DNA of 64,000 nt, taken from the NCBI RefSeq assembly GCF_000691525.1, contig NZ_JMDW01000011.1, positions 186,001-250,000 on the forward strand. The letters are read 5' to 3'. Both the position numbers and the translations under genes were made by a program. Of this stretch, positions 38,918 to 47,133 are shown piece by piece. Origin of the DNA: Mycolicibacterium neoaurum ATCC 25795. Lineage in GTDB: Bacteria > Actinomycetota > Actinomycetes > Mycobacteriales > Mycobacteriaceae. The notes below the pieces were generated by a model. That model was not told where the DNA came from. It did not search any database and worked only from the letters and a program-made list of their open reading frames with translations. The first letter of the stretch is position 1. Every line of letters begins with the position of its first letter.

Positions 38918-40242
38918 TGGCAACGCAGGCCGACCTATTCCGCACACCAGCGAGATCGCCCAGCGTCACGAGCGATTCCAATGCAGGTTTGCCATCGCGA
39001 TCGGATATCGACGGGTGGTCGGCGGTCATCGATGAGCTCTCGACTGCGGCGGACGCTTTCGGAAGGGAAGCAGAGGCTATCGAGATCACTGCCGATGCAC
39101 ATATGCAGCAACTACTGCGCCCTGGCGGCACCGATTGGGAAGGCGACGCTGCCTCCGCAGCCCAAGAGCAAGGCTATTCCGATCGCGGAGTCGTCTATGC
39201 TGCCGCCGATCTCATGAGACGAATGAGAAAGGTGGCCGCCGCGGGTGCGGGCAGCATTCGGCAATGCAGGGACCTCACGCTCGATGCGATTTCTGAAGCA
39301 GAACGTGACGATTTCCGGGTAAGCGAGGACCTGACGGTTACAGACACCCGTCAGTACACCGCGCAGCAGACGGCCATGTATGCGAGTCGTATGGCTACAG
39401 CCGACGCCCATCACGGGTACATCTGCATGAGAGCTCAAAATCTCGTATCCGAGGATTCGCGGATTGGCGCCGAACTCACATCCGCTGCAGCAGACCTGGG
39501 GATTATGGTGCCGGCGGAATGGGTAGGTGACGAAGCCACCATCCGTGAGGCTTCAAATGGTGACGGCGACATCCAGGCTTACGACAACGATACGAACGGT
39601 GAGGACCCTCTTTCAGCCGAACAGATTGCTGAGCGCTTGCGAAATCTCCGCCGAGGACTTAACGGAGGGATCAGAGAAGTCGACTCTGAGGAAGAGATCT
39701 TTGACCTCTACGAGGAACTGGCTAGGGGCGGTTCACCATTGCCAGTTCCTGATAACTACTACGATCGAAGGGTACTGCCGGACGGCACAATCATCGGAGT
39801 CCGCGAAAGCAACAATCACGGACCGACCCTTGATGTCAGCTACCCTCCCGGAGTGACAGGACCCGACAAGGTTCACCTGCCACCGGCGCCCATCGCTCCA
39901 CCACCTACGCCGCCGACCCCGGGCGAGGCCCCTGTCATCGCTTCACCGCCTAACTTGCCGGTTATCGACCATCCTCCGGCGCCGGGGCTCATACCGCCCT
40001 GGGCGCAATCGCCCACTGGTATTCCTCACAGCCCGATACCGCCAGGCGAAGTGCCGCCCGGAATCGGAGTCGCACCTCCCGCGCTGCCCACGGCCCCACC
40101 GGTCGGATCTGGCCCTGATTGGTTACCAAGCCCGAACCTTCCGTCGCCCACACCCGAAGAACAGGTGGGAATTGGAGGCGTCCTTTTCGGCGGCTTGCTG
40201 GCATTCCTCGGTTGGCTCGGAACGCCAAAGGTGTCCTACTGA
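38917..40242 (+). CDS. WXG-like, proline-rich putative type VII secreted protein
   Basis: A 441-residue protein. Residues about 25-180 are helical with a WEG motif (GGTDWEGDAASAAQEQ), like PPE/WXG100 or EspB-type N-domains. At about 230-310 a segment with RRVLPDGTIIGVRESNNHG and TLDVSYPPG resembles C-terminal modules of actinobacterial polymorphic toxins. Residues 310-415 are very proline-rich, and the C-terminus has one hydrophobic stretch (IGGVLFGGLLAFLGWLG). Start and stop both overlap neighbours by TGATG. Substrate or toxin-like roles are inference; no catalytic motif is certain. Confidence 0.6.
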   Translation: MATQADLFRTPARSPSVTSDSNAGLPSRSDIDGWSAVIDELSTAADAFGREAEAIEITADAHMQQLLRPGGTDWEGDAASAAQEQGYSDRGVVYAAADLMRRMRKVAAAGAGSIRQCRDLTLDAISEAERDDFRVSEDLTVTDTRQYTAQQTAMYASRMATADAHHGYICMRAQNLVSEDSRIGAELTSAAADLGIMVPAEWVGDEATIREASNGDGDIQAYDNDTNGEDPLSAEQIAERLRNLRRGLNGGIREVDSEEEIFDLYEELARGGSPLPVPDNYYDRRVLPDGTIIGVRESNNHGPTLDVSYPPGVTGPDKVHLPPAPIAPPPTPPTPGEAPVIASPPNLPVIDHPPAPGLIPPWAQSPTGIPHSPIPPGEVPPGIGVAPPALPTAPPVGSGPDWLPSPNLPSPTPEEQVGIGGVLFGGLLAFLGWLGTPKVSY

Positions 40243-40880
40243 TGCTCGATTCAAATGAGACCGCAGTTCCGGTCCCCATGTCTATGGCCGAAGTACTGCG
40301 TCGCCACGCTACCGATTTGACAACCGTTCCTTCTGAAGGCCTTTCGCTATGGCTTCCCAACCTGACGGCACCGACGAAGTGGCTCGCTGCCCCAGTGAAA
40401 CTCGCTTCGTCGCCCGCTGCGCGCGTTCTGATTCGGCCAGCGGACGACGGCGTCGACGGCTGGATTGGCTGCGATGTCATCAATTTGTTCCGGTTCGGCG
40501 GCACGGTACCGGCGGATGTGATCGAATTCGGGGCCGGCAGCACGCTACGTGCCCTTGGTGTTGGGCATCCTCTCACCTACCGTGTGACGATGCCGGCCGA
40601 GTTGGGTGTGACCGCAACCCGCAGCAGGAGCTCTGTTCAACTGGACGCCCGATTGTGGGTCCAGGTAACGAACTACTTCGTAAGCAGTGGCAGTGGCAGT
40701 GGCCTGATCGAACATACTGTGCTGATACAAGCTAAAGCACGCGAGCGATTGAGATCTGATGTAGCACAATTGAGCAAGTCAATCGAGGCTTCGCTTGCAA
40801 CCAGCATTCTCGGCCGGGCAGGTGTCGCCAACGCACGCGGTTCAAGGGCACTTGTTCCCACGCCTTCCTTTAAGCCCTAG
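40242..40880 (+). CDS. Unknown protein, third gene of the EspC-like cassette
   Basis: A 212-residue soluble protein with no recognised domain. It contains beta-rich sequence (VLIRPADDGVDGWIGCDVI, RLWVQVTNYFVSSGSGSG) and a helical C-terminus. The ATG at 40242 overlaps the previous stop, so it is made together with the WXG-like protein. An immunity protein, EspG-like chaperone or accessory is plausible from position only. Codons are less GC-rich than in flanking genes, as for the whole cassette, which suggests horizontal origin. Confidence 0.6.
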   Translation: MLDSNETAVPVPMSMAEVLRRHATDLTTVPSEGLSLWLPNLTAPTKWLAAPVKLASSPAARVLIRPADDGVDGWIGCDVINLFRFGGTVPADVIEFGAGSTLRALGVGHPLTYRVTMPAELGVTATRSRSSVQLDARLWVQVTNYFVSSGSGSGLIEHTVLIQAKARERLRSDVAQLSKSIEASLATSILGRAGVANARGSRALVPTPSFKP

Positions 40881-40922
40881 TCGCGGAAATCGGTTTCACC
40901 AGAACGGCATAGCGCCGTTCCA

Positions 40923-41354
40923 TTACGCGCCGGGCTCAAATTTCTGCGGTAAAGCCTGTTCATCGCGGCCCTGTTCGTGCAGTTCGTCTGCCCAGCGTCG
41001 GTAATCTGCCTCGCGCGCTGCCCCGATACGTTTACCCTCGTCGGTTATTCGGATCCATAGGGTCCACGGCCATCCAGCGCGGTCGGCGAAGTTGTCGATG
41101 TATTCGGCCGACAACCTCTCTATCGACTCGCCTACCGCAGATGTCCACGGCTCGAACCGTGCGCCATGATCACGTAGGTCTCCTGCTTCGGCGAGGCCTT
41201 CCCGGATGAGATCAGCCACCAGCGCGAGAGTTTTGCGTTGGACTTCAGCCAGGGAGTCGGACAGGTTTTCCATGGCGACGTGGCGATGCACGTCCCAGAG
41301 TTTCACCCAGTCGTACTGCCCCTCAACCAAAAGCTTCTCGCGCGCAGAAAGCAT
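40923..41354 (-). CDS. Hypothetical protein, 143 aa, in accessory island
   Basis: A helical, charged protein starting MLSAREKLLVEGQYDWVKLW, with no signal or membrane segment. ATG 41354 is preceded by GAGAGGGGG at good spacing, which decides against the longer frame to 41402. It converges on the EspC-like cassette 42 bases after that cassette's stop. I recognise no family. Confidence 0.65.
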   Translation of the reverse strand: MLSAREKLLVEGQYDWVKLWDVHRHVAMENLSDSLAEVQRKTLALVADLIREGLAEAGDLRDHGARFEPWTSAVGESIERLSAEYIDNFADRAGWPWTLWIRITDEGKRIGAAREADYRRWADELHEQGRDEQALPQKFEPGA

Positions 41355-41530
41355 GGCCGACCCCCTCTCGTTAGGGTTGAGCATATCGAACGCACCCGAC
41401 ACTTCACTGCGCTGATCTCAGCTTCTGACTTGTTATGAAACGCCGTCAAGTTGCGCAATGGGAGGACGCCGGCTCGAACGTGTCTAGGGAACGGTTCGCC
41501 GCGGTCGGTCCACGGGGCAATGTGGTCGGT

Positions 41531-41945
41531 TGGGACTGCCCCGGGTTTAGCTGACTTGCGGGGCGTGAATTTCAGGCCGCGGTTGCGGCTGGTGTATGGC
41601 GCAGTTCAAACTCTATCGGGGTGAGTCTGCCGCGGGCGCGTTCGTGCCGGCGGCGGTGGTAGGTCCGCTCGATCCACGTGACGATCGCCAGGCGTAGCTC
41701 GGCTCGGGTGGACCCTCGTTTTCGGTCTAGCACATTGCGTTGCAGCAGGGCGAAGAACGACTTCATCGCAGAATTGTCTCCGTCAGCACCGACGCGGCCG
41801 GATCAATCCATGTAATCCGTTGTGCGACAGAGCGTGGACGAACTTCCGCGTTCTAAAGTGACTAGCCCTATCGGAGCGGACGATCGTCTCCCCCGTTCGC
41901 CGGCCCAATTTTGGCGGCGGTCACCCGTTAGCTTGTGCATCAGTT
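41531..41945 (-). mobile_element. Decayed right end of an IS3-family insertion sequence
   Basis: The segment carries the C-terminal part of an IS3-type transposase on the minus strand, followed by an end-like sequence TGGGACTGCCCCGGGTTT starting at 41531, which resembles terminal inverted repeats of actinobacterial IS3 elements. No left end and no orfA are present. The 41948 lipoprotein gene marks the broken edge. Confidence 0.7.
41572..41930 (-). pseudogene. IS3-family transposase remnant (orfB C-terminus, frameshifted)
   Basis: Reading on the minus strand, an intact tail MKSFFALLQRNVLDRKRG, WIERTYHRRRHERARGRLTP and IEFELRHT matches the end of IS3-type OrfB integrase cores. Upstream, in another frame, ETIVRSDRASHF and RTRKFVHALSHNGLHG correspond to the family's VHSDRGSQF and FVHALKHNGL. 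A frameshift and the changed sequence GADGDNSAMKS (normally around YDNAMAES) show decay. The N-terminal two thirds are missing, so it is inactive. Confidence 0.78.
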
Positions 41946-41947
41946 TT

Positions 41948-42427
41948 CTAGCTGAGGTTGAACTGGTACCGCACGAGACCTCGCAACGCGGCAGAACTGG
42001 AACTCTCGACAACAAAGACCCATGTCCGGCCGTCGCCGTCGACCCTGGTTGCGTAGCCACGTTGCCCTCGCAGCTTGGCCAGGTCAGACCTGGCGGCGGC
42101 AGCCTGTTCGTAAACCCCAACTAATACCCCGTCTCGCCCCGCAGGCGTGATGCACAGGGCCACCGGGGATGCCCCTGGAAGCCATGTATTGGGTGCTGCA
42201 TCAACGACCGACGGACTGCCGCATGCAGCGGTCAACCAGACGAGAGCATCGCCTGACTCCAGCGGCGCGTCGACTTCGACCGTTTGCGACACCGAGGCGG
42301 CCGCCGAAGCTGAAACTGACGACGATCGGGTATTGGGCTCCGTCGCTGCGCAGCCCACGCTCATAGCGGCAACGGCGAACAGCGATAGCGTGGTGCCGAT
42401 ACAAGTGTCGCGCCCGGCTGATGGCAT
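41948..42427 (-). CDS. Putative lipoprotein, 159 aa
   Basis: The N-terminus MPSAGRDTCIGTTLSLFAVA leads to a lipobox SVGC (cysteine at about residue 26) and a Ser/Thr/Ala-rich linker, the layout of mycobacterial lipoproteins. The mature part has four further elements including AACGSPSVVDAAPNTWLPG and ALRGLVRYQFNLS, without a recognised domain. ATG 42427 is chosen because it places the signal peptide at the start. It abuts the IS remnant directly. Confidence 0.68.
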   Translation of the reverse strand: MPSAGRDTCIGTTLSLFAVAAMSVGCAATEPNTRSSSVSASAAASVSQTVEVDAPLESGDALVWLTAACGSPSVVDAAPNTWLPGASPVALCITPAGRDGVLVGVYEQAAAARSDLAKLRGQRGYATRVDGDGRTWVFVVESSSSAALRGLVRYQFNLS

Positions 42428-42527
42428 GTTGTCGTTCCTACCCCAGAAGGAGTTCCGAGCCCAAGCGCCCTCGACGTTTAACGGCACCACGACACACGAG
42501 TAGCGCTTGAGGACCCACGACAATCAG

Positions 42528-43661
42528 CTAACCAGCCGCATCCCAGTACTCCGTCAACACGCCGCGAATCCGTTCCTCGAGGCCCTTCTGCACCTCGTCG
42601 ATCATCGCCAGCGTCTGGGCCGTCGCTTCCGCACCAATGCCGCTGCGTTCGTGGGCAAACGGGACAAAGGCACGTAGCAGGGCGGGCAGATGAAGCACCG
42701 TCTCCAATGGTTCGTTCCTCCCGTCCGGCAGGTCTCCTATTGCGTAGATGACCCGGAACGCGCTCCAGCGCTGCGGGTCCCCGCTACGCATGGCGATCAT
42801 TTCCTCCAGCACCTCACCGAACTCGTCGAAGTCGAAGCACGTTCCTGCCGGGGAAGCGAAGAACGCCTCGACCACGTCCGTCGCGCTCTGATCCGCGTAA
42901 CCGCCCCGGTATTGCCGCCCGCCTTCGGGCAGCCGAGCAGCCAGCCACTTGACCACGGCCGAGAACCCCGGACGCCTTTCCCTGACCGGGCGGGCGATGC
43001 ACTTGCCGAACGCCTGCTCGATCCAGGCGCGCGCATCGGCCGTCGTCATCTCCATCGGGCGGCCCACCCACTCCCAGGACTCCAGTAGGACGAGCACGGC
43101 ATTCAGCGGCTTGTCCCAGATCCCGACATCCTTGACCGTCGAGTACTCCAGATGATCGATCAGCACCCCGCAGGTGATCGCACGACCATCGGCCAACCGC
43201 ACCTCGAAGAGGACCTCATCAAGATCCCCGAACGCATCGATCAACCGGATCGCTCGACCGACCGTCAGGTCCGGCAGATCGGTAATCCAGCGCGGCACCG
43301 CATCGGTACACGCCGCGACCTCGTCGCGGCACCATTGCTGGAAGTGCTCGTCCCCGACCGCCATCTCGCCGAGCAGCGCGACCACTGCGGTGTAGTCCGG
43401 TGGCCGCGCCGCGGCGGACCCGTCGATAAGTTGCACCGGATCGAAGCGCTCCTTATTGAGGCTCGCGAGGTAGGAAAACTCATGCGGTAGAAGCACTTCG
43501 ATCATCCTCCCCACGAAGAGCAGCATGTCCAGCGGATGCTCCACATCCGATGTGTTCCGCACATGGTCGATCGTGCTCTGTTTCGTCACCGGGCGCACAG
43601 CCCGCCGTCGCGCGTCTCGGCGGGCCTGCTTGGCCTGTCGCCGCTTCCGTCCGTCGTTCAT
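42528..43661 (-). CDS. Hypothetical protein, 377 aa, with basic N-terminus
   Basis: It starts MNDGRKRRQAKQARRDARRR, a strongly basic stretch that may bind nucleic acid. The rest is a soluble mixed helical domain (LVLLESWEWVGRPMEMTTAD, YRGGYADQSATDVVEAFFA). ATG 43661 is preferred over the longer frame, whose extra 100 residues look random. I recognise no family. Same-strand neighbours are the lipoprotein gene downstream (100-base gap) and nothing clear upstream. Confidence 0.7.
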   Translation of the reverse strand: MNDGRKRRQAKQARRDARRRAVRPVTKQSTIDHVRNTSDVEHPLDMLLFVGRMIEVLLPHEFSYLASLNKERFDPVQLIDGSAAARPPDYTAVVALLGEMAVGDEHFQQWCRDEVAACTDAVPRWITDLPDLTVGRAIRLIDAFGDLDEVLFEVRLADGRAITCGVLIDHLEYSTVKDVGIWDKPLNAVLVLLESWEWVGRPMEMTTADARAWIEQAFGKCIARPVRERRPGFSAVVKWLAARLPEGGRQYRGGYADQSATDVVEAFFASPAGTCFDFDEFGEVLEEMIAMRSGDPQRWSAFRVIYAIGDLPDGRNEPLETVLHLPALLRAFVPFAHERSGIGAEATAQTLAMIDEVQKGLEERIRGVLTEYWDAAG

Positions 43662-44105
43662 GGGCCGGAAGCTACGCCCGCGCCCCGACAGATCGGCGCC
43701 ACGAATGGCCCGTCGGGGCCAGGGCTGTGGATAACTGCAACGCCTCCAGTCGACGGCAGCCACCGCAGTAGCACTTGGGTGGCATGGTCGAATCAAGTCG
43801 ACATCCCTTGCCGGTTTGTTCGTATAGATCCGTATACATCCGAGCGACCTATACCGCCTCCAGCCGAGGTGGTGCGCATATGGAACCGAACCCGTACGCA
43901 CCCTGCTCGCCGCCGGAGGCGAGCTGCGGTTCACAATTCCCGGGTCACCGCGGCTTTCGCGCAAAGAGCTGGCGCTCGGTTGGCCGGCCGATACAGGTGG
44001 CCGTAACGGTCGTACCGAACTGAAGAATCGCGGCGCCGACCGAGTTGTCGCTAGTTCGTCAATACAAGGGCAGCGTTCTACTCACGTCTCGCGCCGCCGC
44101 GACCG
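43662..44105. other. 444-bp region without a confident gene
   Basis: It lies between the 377-residue gene and the desaturase gene. On the plus strand, bases about 43880-44030 contain an uninterrupted protein-like frame (YGTEPVRTLLAAGGELRF, SRKELALGWPADTGG) without a start codon and after a stop at 43825. It may be a remnant of a lost gene. No RNA gene or terminator was seen. Confidence 0.4.
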
Positions 44106-45200
44106 TCAAGCATGCCGGCGTCGCCCCAGCCGCGTCACCCACCCCGGCACCGCCAACCCGTGAATGATCCGCTGCGTCCGGAACAGCTGCCGCGGCAACG
44201 ACGCCGAGTTGTACGGCAGGTCGTACTTCTCGCACAGCAGCCGCACCCGCTCGCTCACCTCGGGCAGCCGGACACTCGGCAGATCCGGAAACAGGTGATG
44301 CTCGATCTGGTAGCACAGATGCCCACCCGAGATCGCCAGCACGGGGCCGGCTTTGAAATTCGCGGTGCCGAGCAACTGCCGCAGGTACCACTCGCCTTGC
44401 GTCTCATCCTTGACTACGGCGGGATCGAAAGTCTCGGCGCCATCAGGGATATGCCCGCAGATGATGTTGACGTAGACCCACAGGTTACGGATGGTGTTCG
44501 CGGTGAAGTTGGCCGCGAATGTCCGACGCCACCGCCGCCCGCTCAACGCGGGCAGGAAGACATAGTCCTTGCTCAATTGCCGGGCGACCTTGCCGAAGAA
44601 CTTGCGCTTCTCCCCCGCCATCACCGCCGGGTCGTCGCGCAGCTTCTCCGAATGTAAACCGTGCAGAGCGATGCCCCACTCGAACATGGCTGCCAGCACG
44701 AAGTTTCGCAACGGCGTGGCCAAGTACCACAGCCGCCACGGCTGATCCTCGGTGACCCGCAGCAGCCGGTAGCCGATGTCCTCGTCCATCCCGAGCACAT
44801 TGCTGTACACGTGGTGTCGATAATTGTGCGAGTACCGCCACTGCGCCGACGCCCCGACCATGTCCCACTCCCAGGTGTTGGAGTGGATCTCGGGGTCGTT
44901 CATCCAGTCCCACTGGCCGTGGGAAATGTTGTGGCCGAGCTCCATGTTCTCGATGGACTTCGCGTACGCCAACGCACCGGTGCCAAGGACCCAGCCGGTC
45001 TTGGACTTGCTACAGGCGATCACTAACCGCGCGGCGACATCGAGTGCCCGTTGGAAATGAATGACGCGCCGGATATAGGCGGCGTCTTTGGCCCCGAGCG
45101 AATCCTCGATATCGCGGCGGATGACGTCGAGTTCGAAGGCGATCTCCTCGACATCCGCACTTGTCAGATGCAGGTAGGCAGGCACGTCGGCGATCGCCAT
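44106..45200 (-). CDS. DesA3-like membrane fatty acyl desaturase
   Basis: A 364-residue di-iron enzyme that introduces a cis double bond into acyl-CoA. Histidine boxes are GHNISHGQWDW, RYSHNYRHHVYSN and CYQIEHHLFP. MAIADVPAYLHLTSADVEEI at the start matches the DesA3 (Rv3229c) N-terminus, which sets ATG 45200. From memory it resembles Rv3229c along most of its length but lacks that protein's long C-terminal tail. Desaturases of this type need a reductase; one is encoded at 47134-48249. Confidence 0.92.
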   Translation of the reverse strand: MAIADVPAYLHLTSADVEEIAFELDVIRRDIEDSLGAKDAAYIRRVIHFQRALDVAARLVIACSKSKTGWVLGTGALAYAKSIENMELGHNISHGQWDWMNDPEIHSNTWEWDMVGASAQWRYSHNYRHHVYSNVLGMDEDIGYRLLRVTEDQPWRLWYLATPLRNFVLAAMFEWGIALHGLHSEKLRDDPAVMAGEKRKFFGKVARQLSKDYVFLPALSGRRWRRTFAANFTANTIRNLWVYVNIICGHIPDGAETFDPAVVKDETQGEWYLRQLLGTANFKAGPVLAISGGHLCYQIEHHLFPDLPSVRLPEVSERVRLLCEKYDLPYNSASLPRQLFRTQRIIHGLAVPGWVTRLGRRRHA

Positions 45201-45421
45201 GGAAGGTGTCCTCGGGTGAGTGCGGCGTGAGCGGCACATACCGGGCCACTTGTCAGGGTCAGACGGCAGTTTAGGACGTCAGCCTGAACGGAAGGTAATC
45301 GACATCGGCCAGCTCAGCAAACTTTGCCTCTGACCTGCGGAAGATCAGCTGAAGACGTTCTCAGCGAGAACCCGCAGAGCCGTCGCCTGCGCCGGCTGAC
45401 GCGCGCTATCCGACGATCCGA

Positions 45422-45901
45422 TCATTCCGCGAATAAGAACGGCTCCCAGTAGCCCATGTCAGCAATGGCGACGACCCCAAACTGACGGGCGCGTGGCGCC
45501 TCTCCTTCGCACAGCTCGTCGACCTTCGCGTTGAAGCGGTACGTCGACACAGGTGTAGAGAGTCCGGGAACGTCTTGCTGCCGCTGTTCCCCGCGGTCCT
45601 CGACGCCTACCAGTTGATACATGCACGCACTAGCAGGCATGACAGCCTTGATGGAGGACCGCTGTTCGGACGTCAGCTCACCGTTGGGCCTCAAGACCGG
45701 AACTTTTTCTGCTTCATGTGTGTTCAACCCGGCAACAAGACGCGCTGCCCATTCCTCCTGCTTGTCAGATCCGTACCCGCCGAGTGATAGACCGTCAGAA
45801 TTCGACGAATGCCACAGCCACGACGCAACGGCCACCAACACGACTAGCATCACGACGATCGCGGCCCAGAATGCGCGGGCATGCGCCCGGTACCACCCCA
45901 T
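45422..45901 (-). CDS. Single-pass membrane protein, 159 aa, function unknown
   Basis: MGWYRAHARAFWAAIVVMLV starts one membrane segment (about residues 10-30). An external soluble domain follows with two cysteines (SACMYQLVG, DELCEGEA). Codon use is less GC-rich than in neighbouring core genes, so it probably belongs to the accessory island. ATG 45901 is chosen because the membrane segment follows at once; an upstream extension is possible. No family is recognised. Confidence 0.62.
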   Translation of the reverse strand: MGWYRAHARAFWAAIVVMLVVLVAVASWLWHSSNSDGLSLGGYGSDKQEEWAARLVAGLNTHEAEKVPVLRPNGELTSEQRSSIKAVMPASACMYQLVGVEDRGEQRQQDVPGLSTPVSTYRFNAKVDELCEGEAPRARQFGVVAIADMGYWEPFLFAE

Positions 45902-46059
45902 CAAGCAGTCACTCCCCTGGACGCATCCAAAAAAACCGACACGAGTCGCCTTGCACAGCCCCGACCACGATCCGCGAAGCACATCCCCCGAGTGCTCCGC
46001 GGATCGCGTCGAATGCCGGCCCGTGCGTACCCCTCGAACGCTGACCGGCGCGGCCGAAC

Positions 46060-46695
46060 CTAGTCCGACGCACCCGGAATGAACTGTCCCCGGCGAATCA
46101 GCGAGGCGACGGCGGTGTCCCAGCGCAGCAGTTGCTCGGGCGTATAGAACGGTGCCGGGATGTGCCGCTCGATGTGGTTGCGCAGGATCATGGCGCCGAC
46201 CCGCAGGATCAGCGGGTTGATGGCACCCCAGATGGAGTCGAGGTCGGGCCGGACGAGACCCTGGGCGGAGAATCCCTCACCCTGAGCGATGCTGATCTGC
46301 AAGAGCCCGTCGAAGATGACATTGCCGATCTCGTCGCCCTGACTCAGCGCATGCGCGACGTAATCGGTGACGTCGGGATACTTGTGGAAGAGCTCGGCGA
46401 ACCGTCCGCGGAGCGCCTCGGATTGCTCACCGGGCGGCTCTGGCAACGGATCGGCCTCGAGAACCTCGCCGAATACCCGCAGGACGTGTTCGTCCACCGC
46501 CGAGATCAGGCCGGCCTTGTTGCCGAAATAGTGCTGGACCAGCCCGACACTCACACCCGCCGAATCAGCGACAGTCCGTAGCGGTGTACTCGAAACGCCG
46601 TGTTGGGCAAAGGATTTCACGGCAGCACCGATGATGCGCTCCCGGGTGGACGGCTCGACCGGGGCGGACGGACGAAGGAAGACGGTGCCTGCCAC
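46060..46695 (-). CDS. TetR/AcrR family transcriptional regulator
   Basis: A 211-residue repressor with a clear helix-turn-helix: STRERIIGAAVKSFAQHG, STPLRTVADSAGVSVGLVQH and YFGNKAGLISAVDEH. A C-terminal ligand domain follows. GTG 46695 is chosen; ATG 46731 in the same frame is possible. Two direct TGCAATAT repeats lie upstream and may be its operator. The neighbours on this strand are lipid-desaturation genes, so control of fatty-acid desaturation is plausible. Confidence 0.82.
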   Translation of the reverse strand: MAGTVFLRPSAPVEPSTRERIIGAAVKSFAQHGVSSTPLRTVADSAGVSVGLVQHYFGNKAGLISAVDEHVLRVFGEVLEADPLPEPPGEQSEALRGRFAELFHKYPDVTDYVAHALSQGDEIGNVIFDGLLQISIAQGEGFSAQGLVRPDLDSIWGAINPLILRVGAMILRNHIERHIPAPFYTPEQLLRWDTAVASLIRRGQFIPGASD

Positions 46696-46742
46696 CGTCC
46701 GACAATACAGCAGTGCGGCCAAACCATACAAGTGTCCAGCCT

Positions 46743-46771
46743 TGCAATATCGACATGGGGTACTGCAATAT
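46743..46771. promoter_or_regulatory. Direct repeats TGCAATAT, candidate regulator site
   Basis: TGCAATAT occurs at 46743-46750 and 46764-46771, exactly 21 bases apart (two helical turns), in the AT-rich gap between the TetR gene and the 83-residue gene. Spacing on one DNA face suggests a dimeric regulator or activator site. No proof beyond repetition. Confidence 0.35.
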
Positions 46772-46881
46772 GCACATATGGTTCATCGCGGGGGCGATTC
46801 GGACGTATCCGAAGACATGGTTCATCAGCAGGCAATTGCTCGTACCGGGGGCGTGTCGGCAAATCTAATCCAGAGTCGGAT

Positions 46882-47133
46882 ATGAATTCCGCTCTGCGGG
46901 AGCAGATCCAGTCGATATGCGAAGTCCTGCACGGCGATCCGCACAATGCGGAGGCGTTCGATCAGCTGCGTACGGTTCTCGGCATCGGTGACCACCACCG
47001 CGTTGTCACCCAGGACAATTGGCAGCGGATGGTGCAGAAGGCCTGCGACCGGCTGTTCGACGAGCCGGACAACACCGACGCTCGCGACCTGCTGCTGGTG
47101 TTGTTGACCGCGGGCACAGAACTGACGCAGTAA
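46882..47133 (+). CDS. Small hypothetical protein, 83 aa
   Basis: MNSALREQIQSICEVLHGDP begins a helical, acidic protein (QRMVQKACDRLFDEPDN, ARDLLLVLLTAGTELTQ) that looks like a single TPR-like helical bundle. ATG 46882 follows an AT-rich leader. Its stop is adjacent to the stop of the convergent reductase gene. No family is recognised. Confidence 0.6.
   Translation: MNSALREQIQSICEVLHGDPHNAEAFDQLRTVLGIGDHHRVVTQDNWQRMVQKACDRLFDEPDNTDARDLLLVLLTAGTELTQ

Noticed and set aside
41803..42120. Separate 105-residue minus-strand gene
   Set aside because: It spans the lipoprotein gene in another frame and the IS remnant; part of it is frameshifted transposase sequence.
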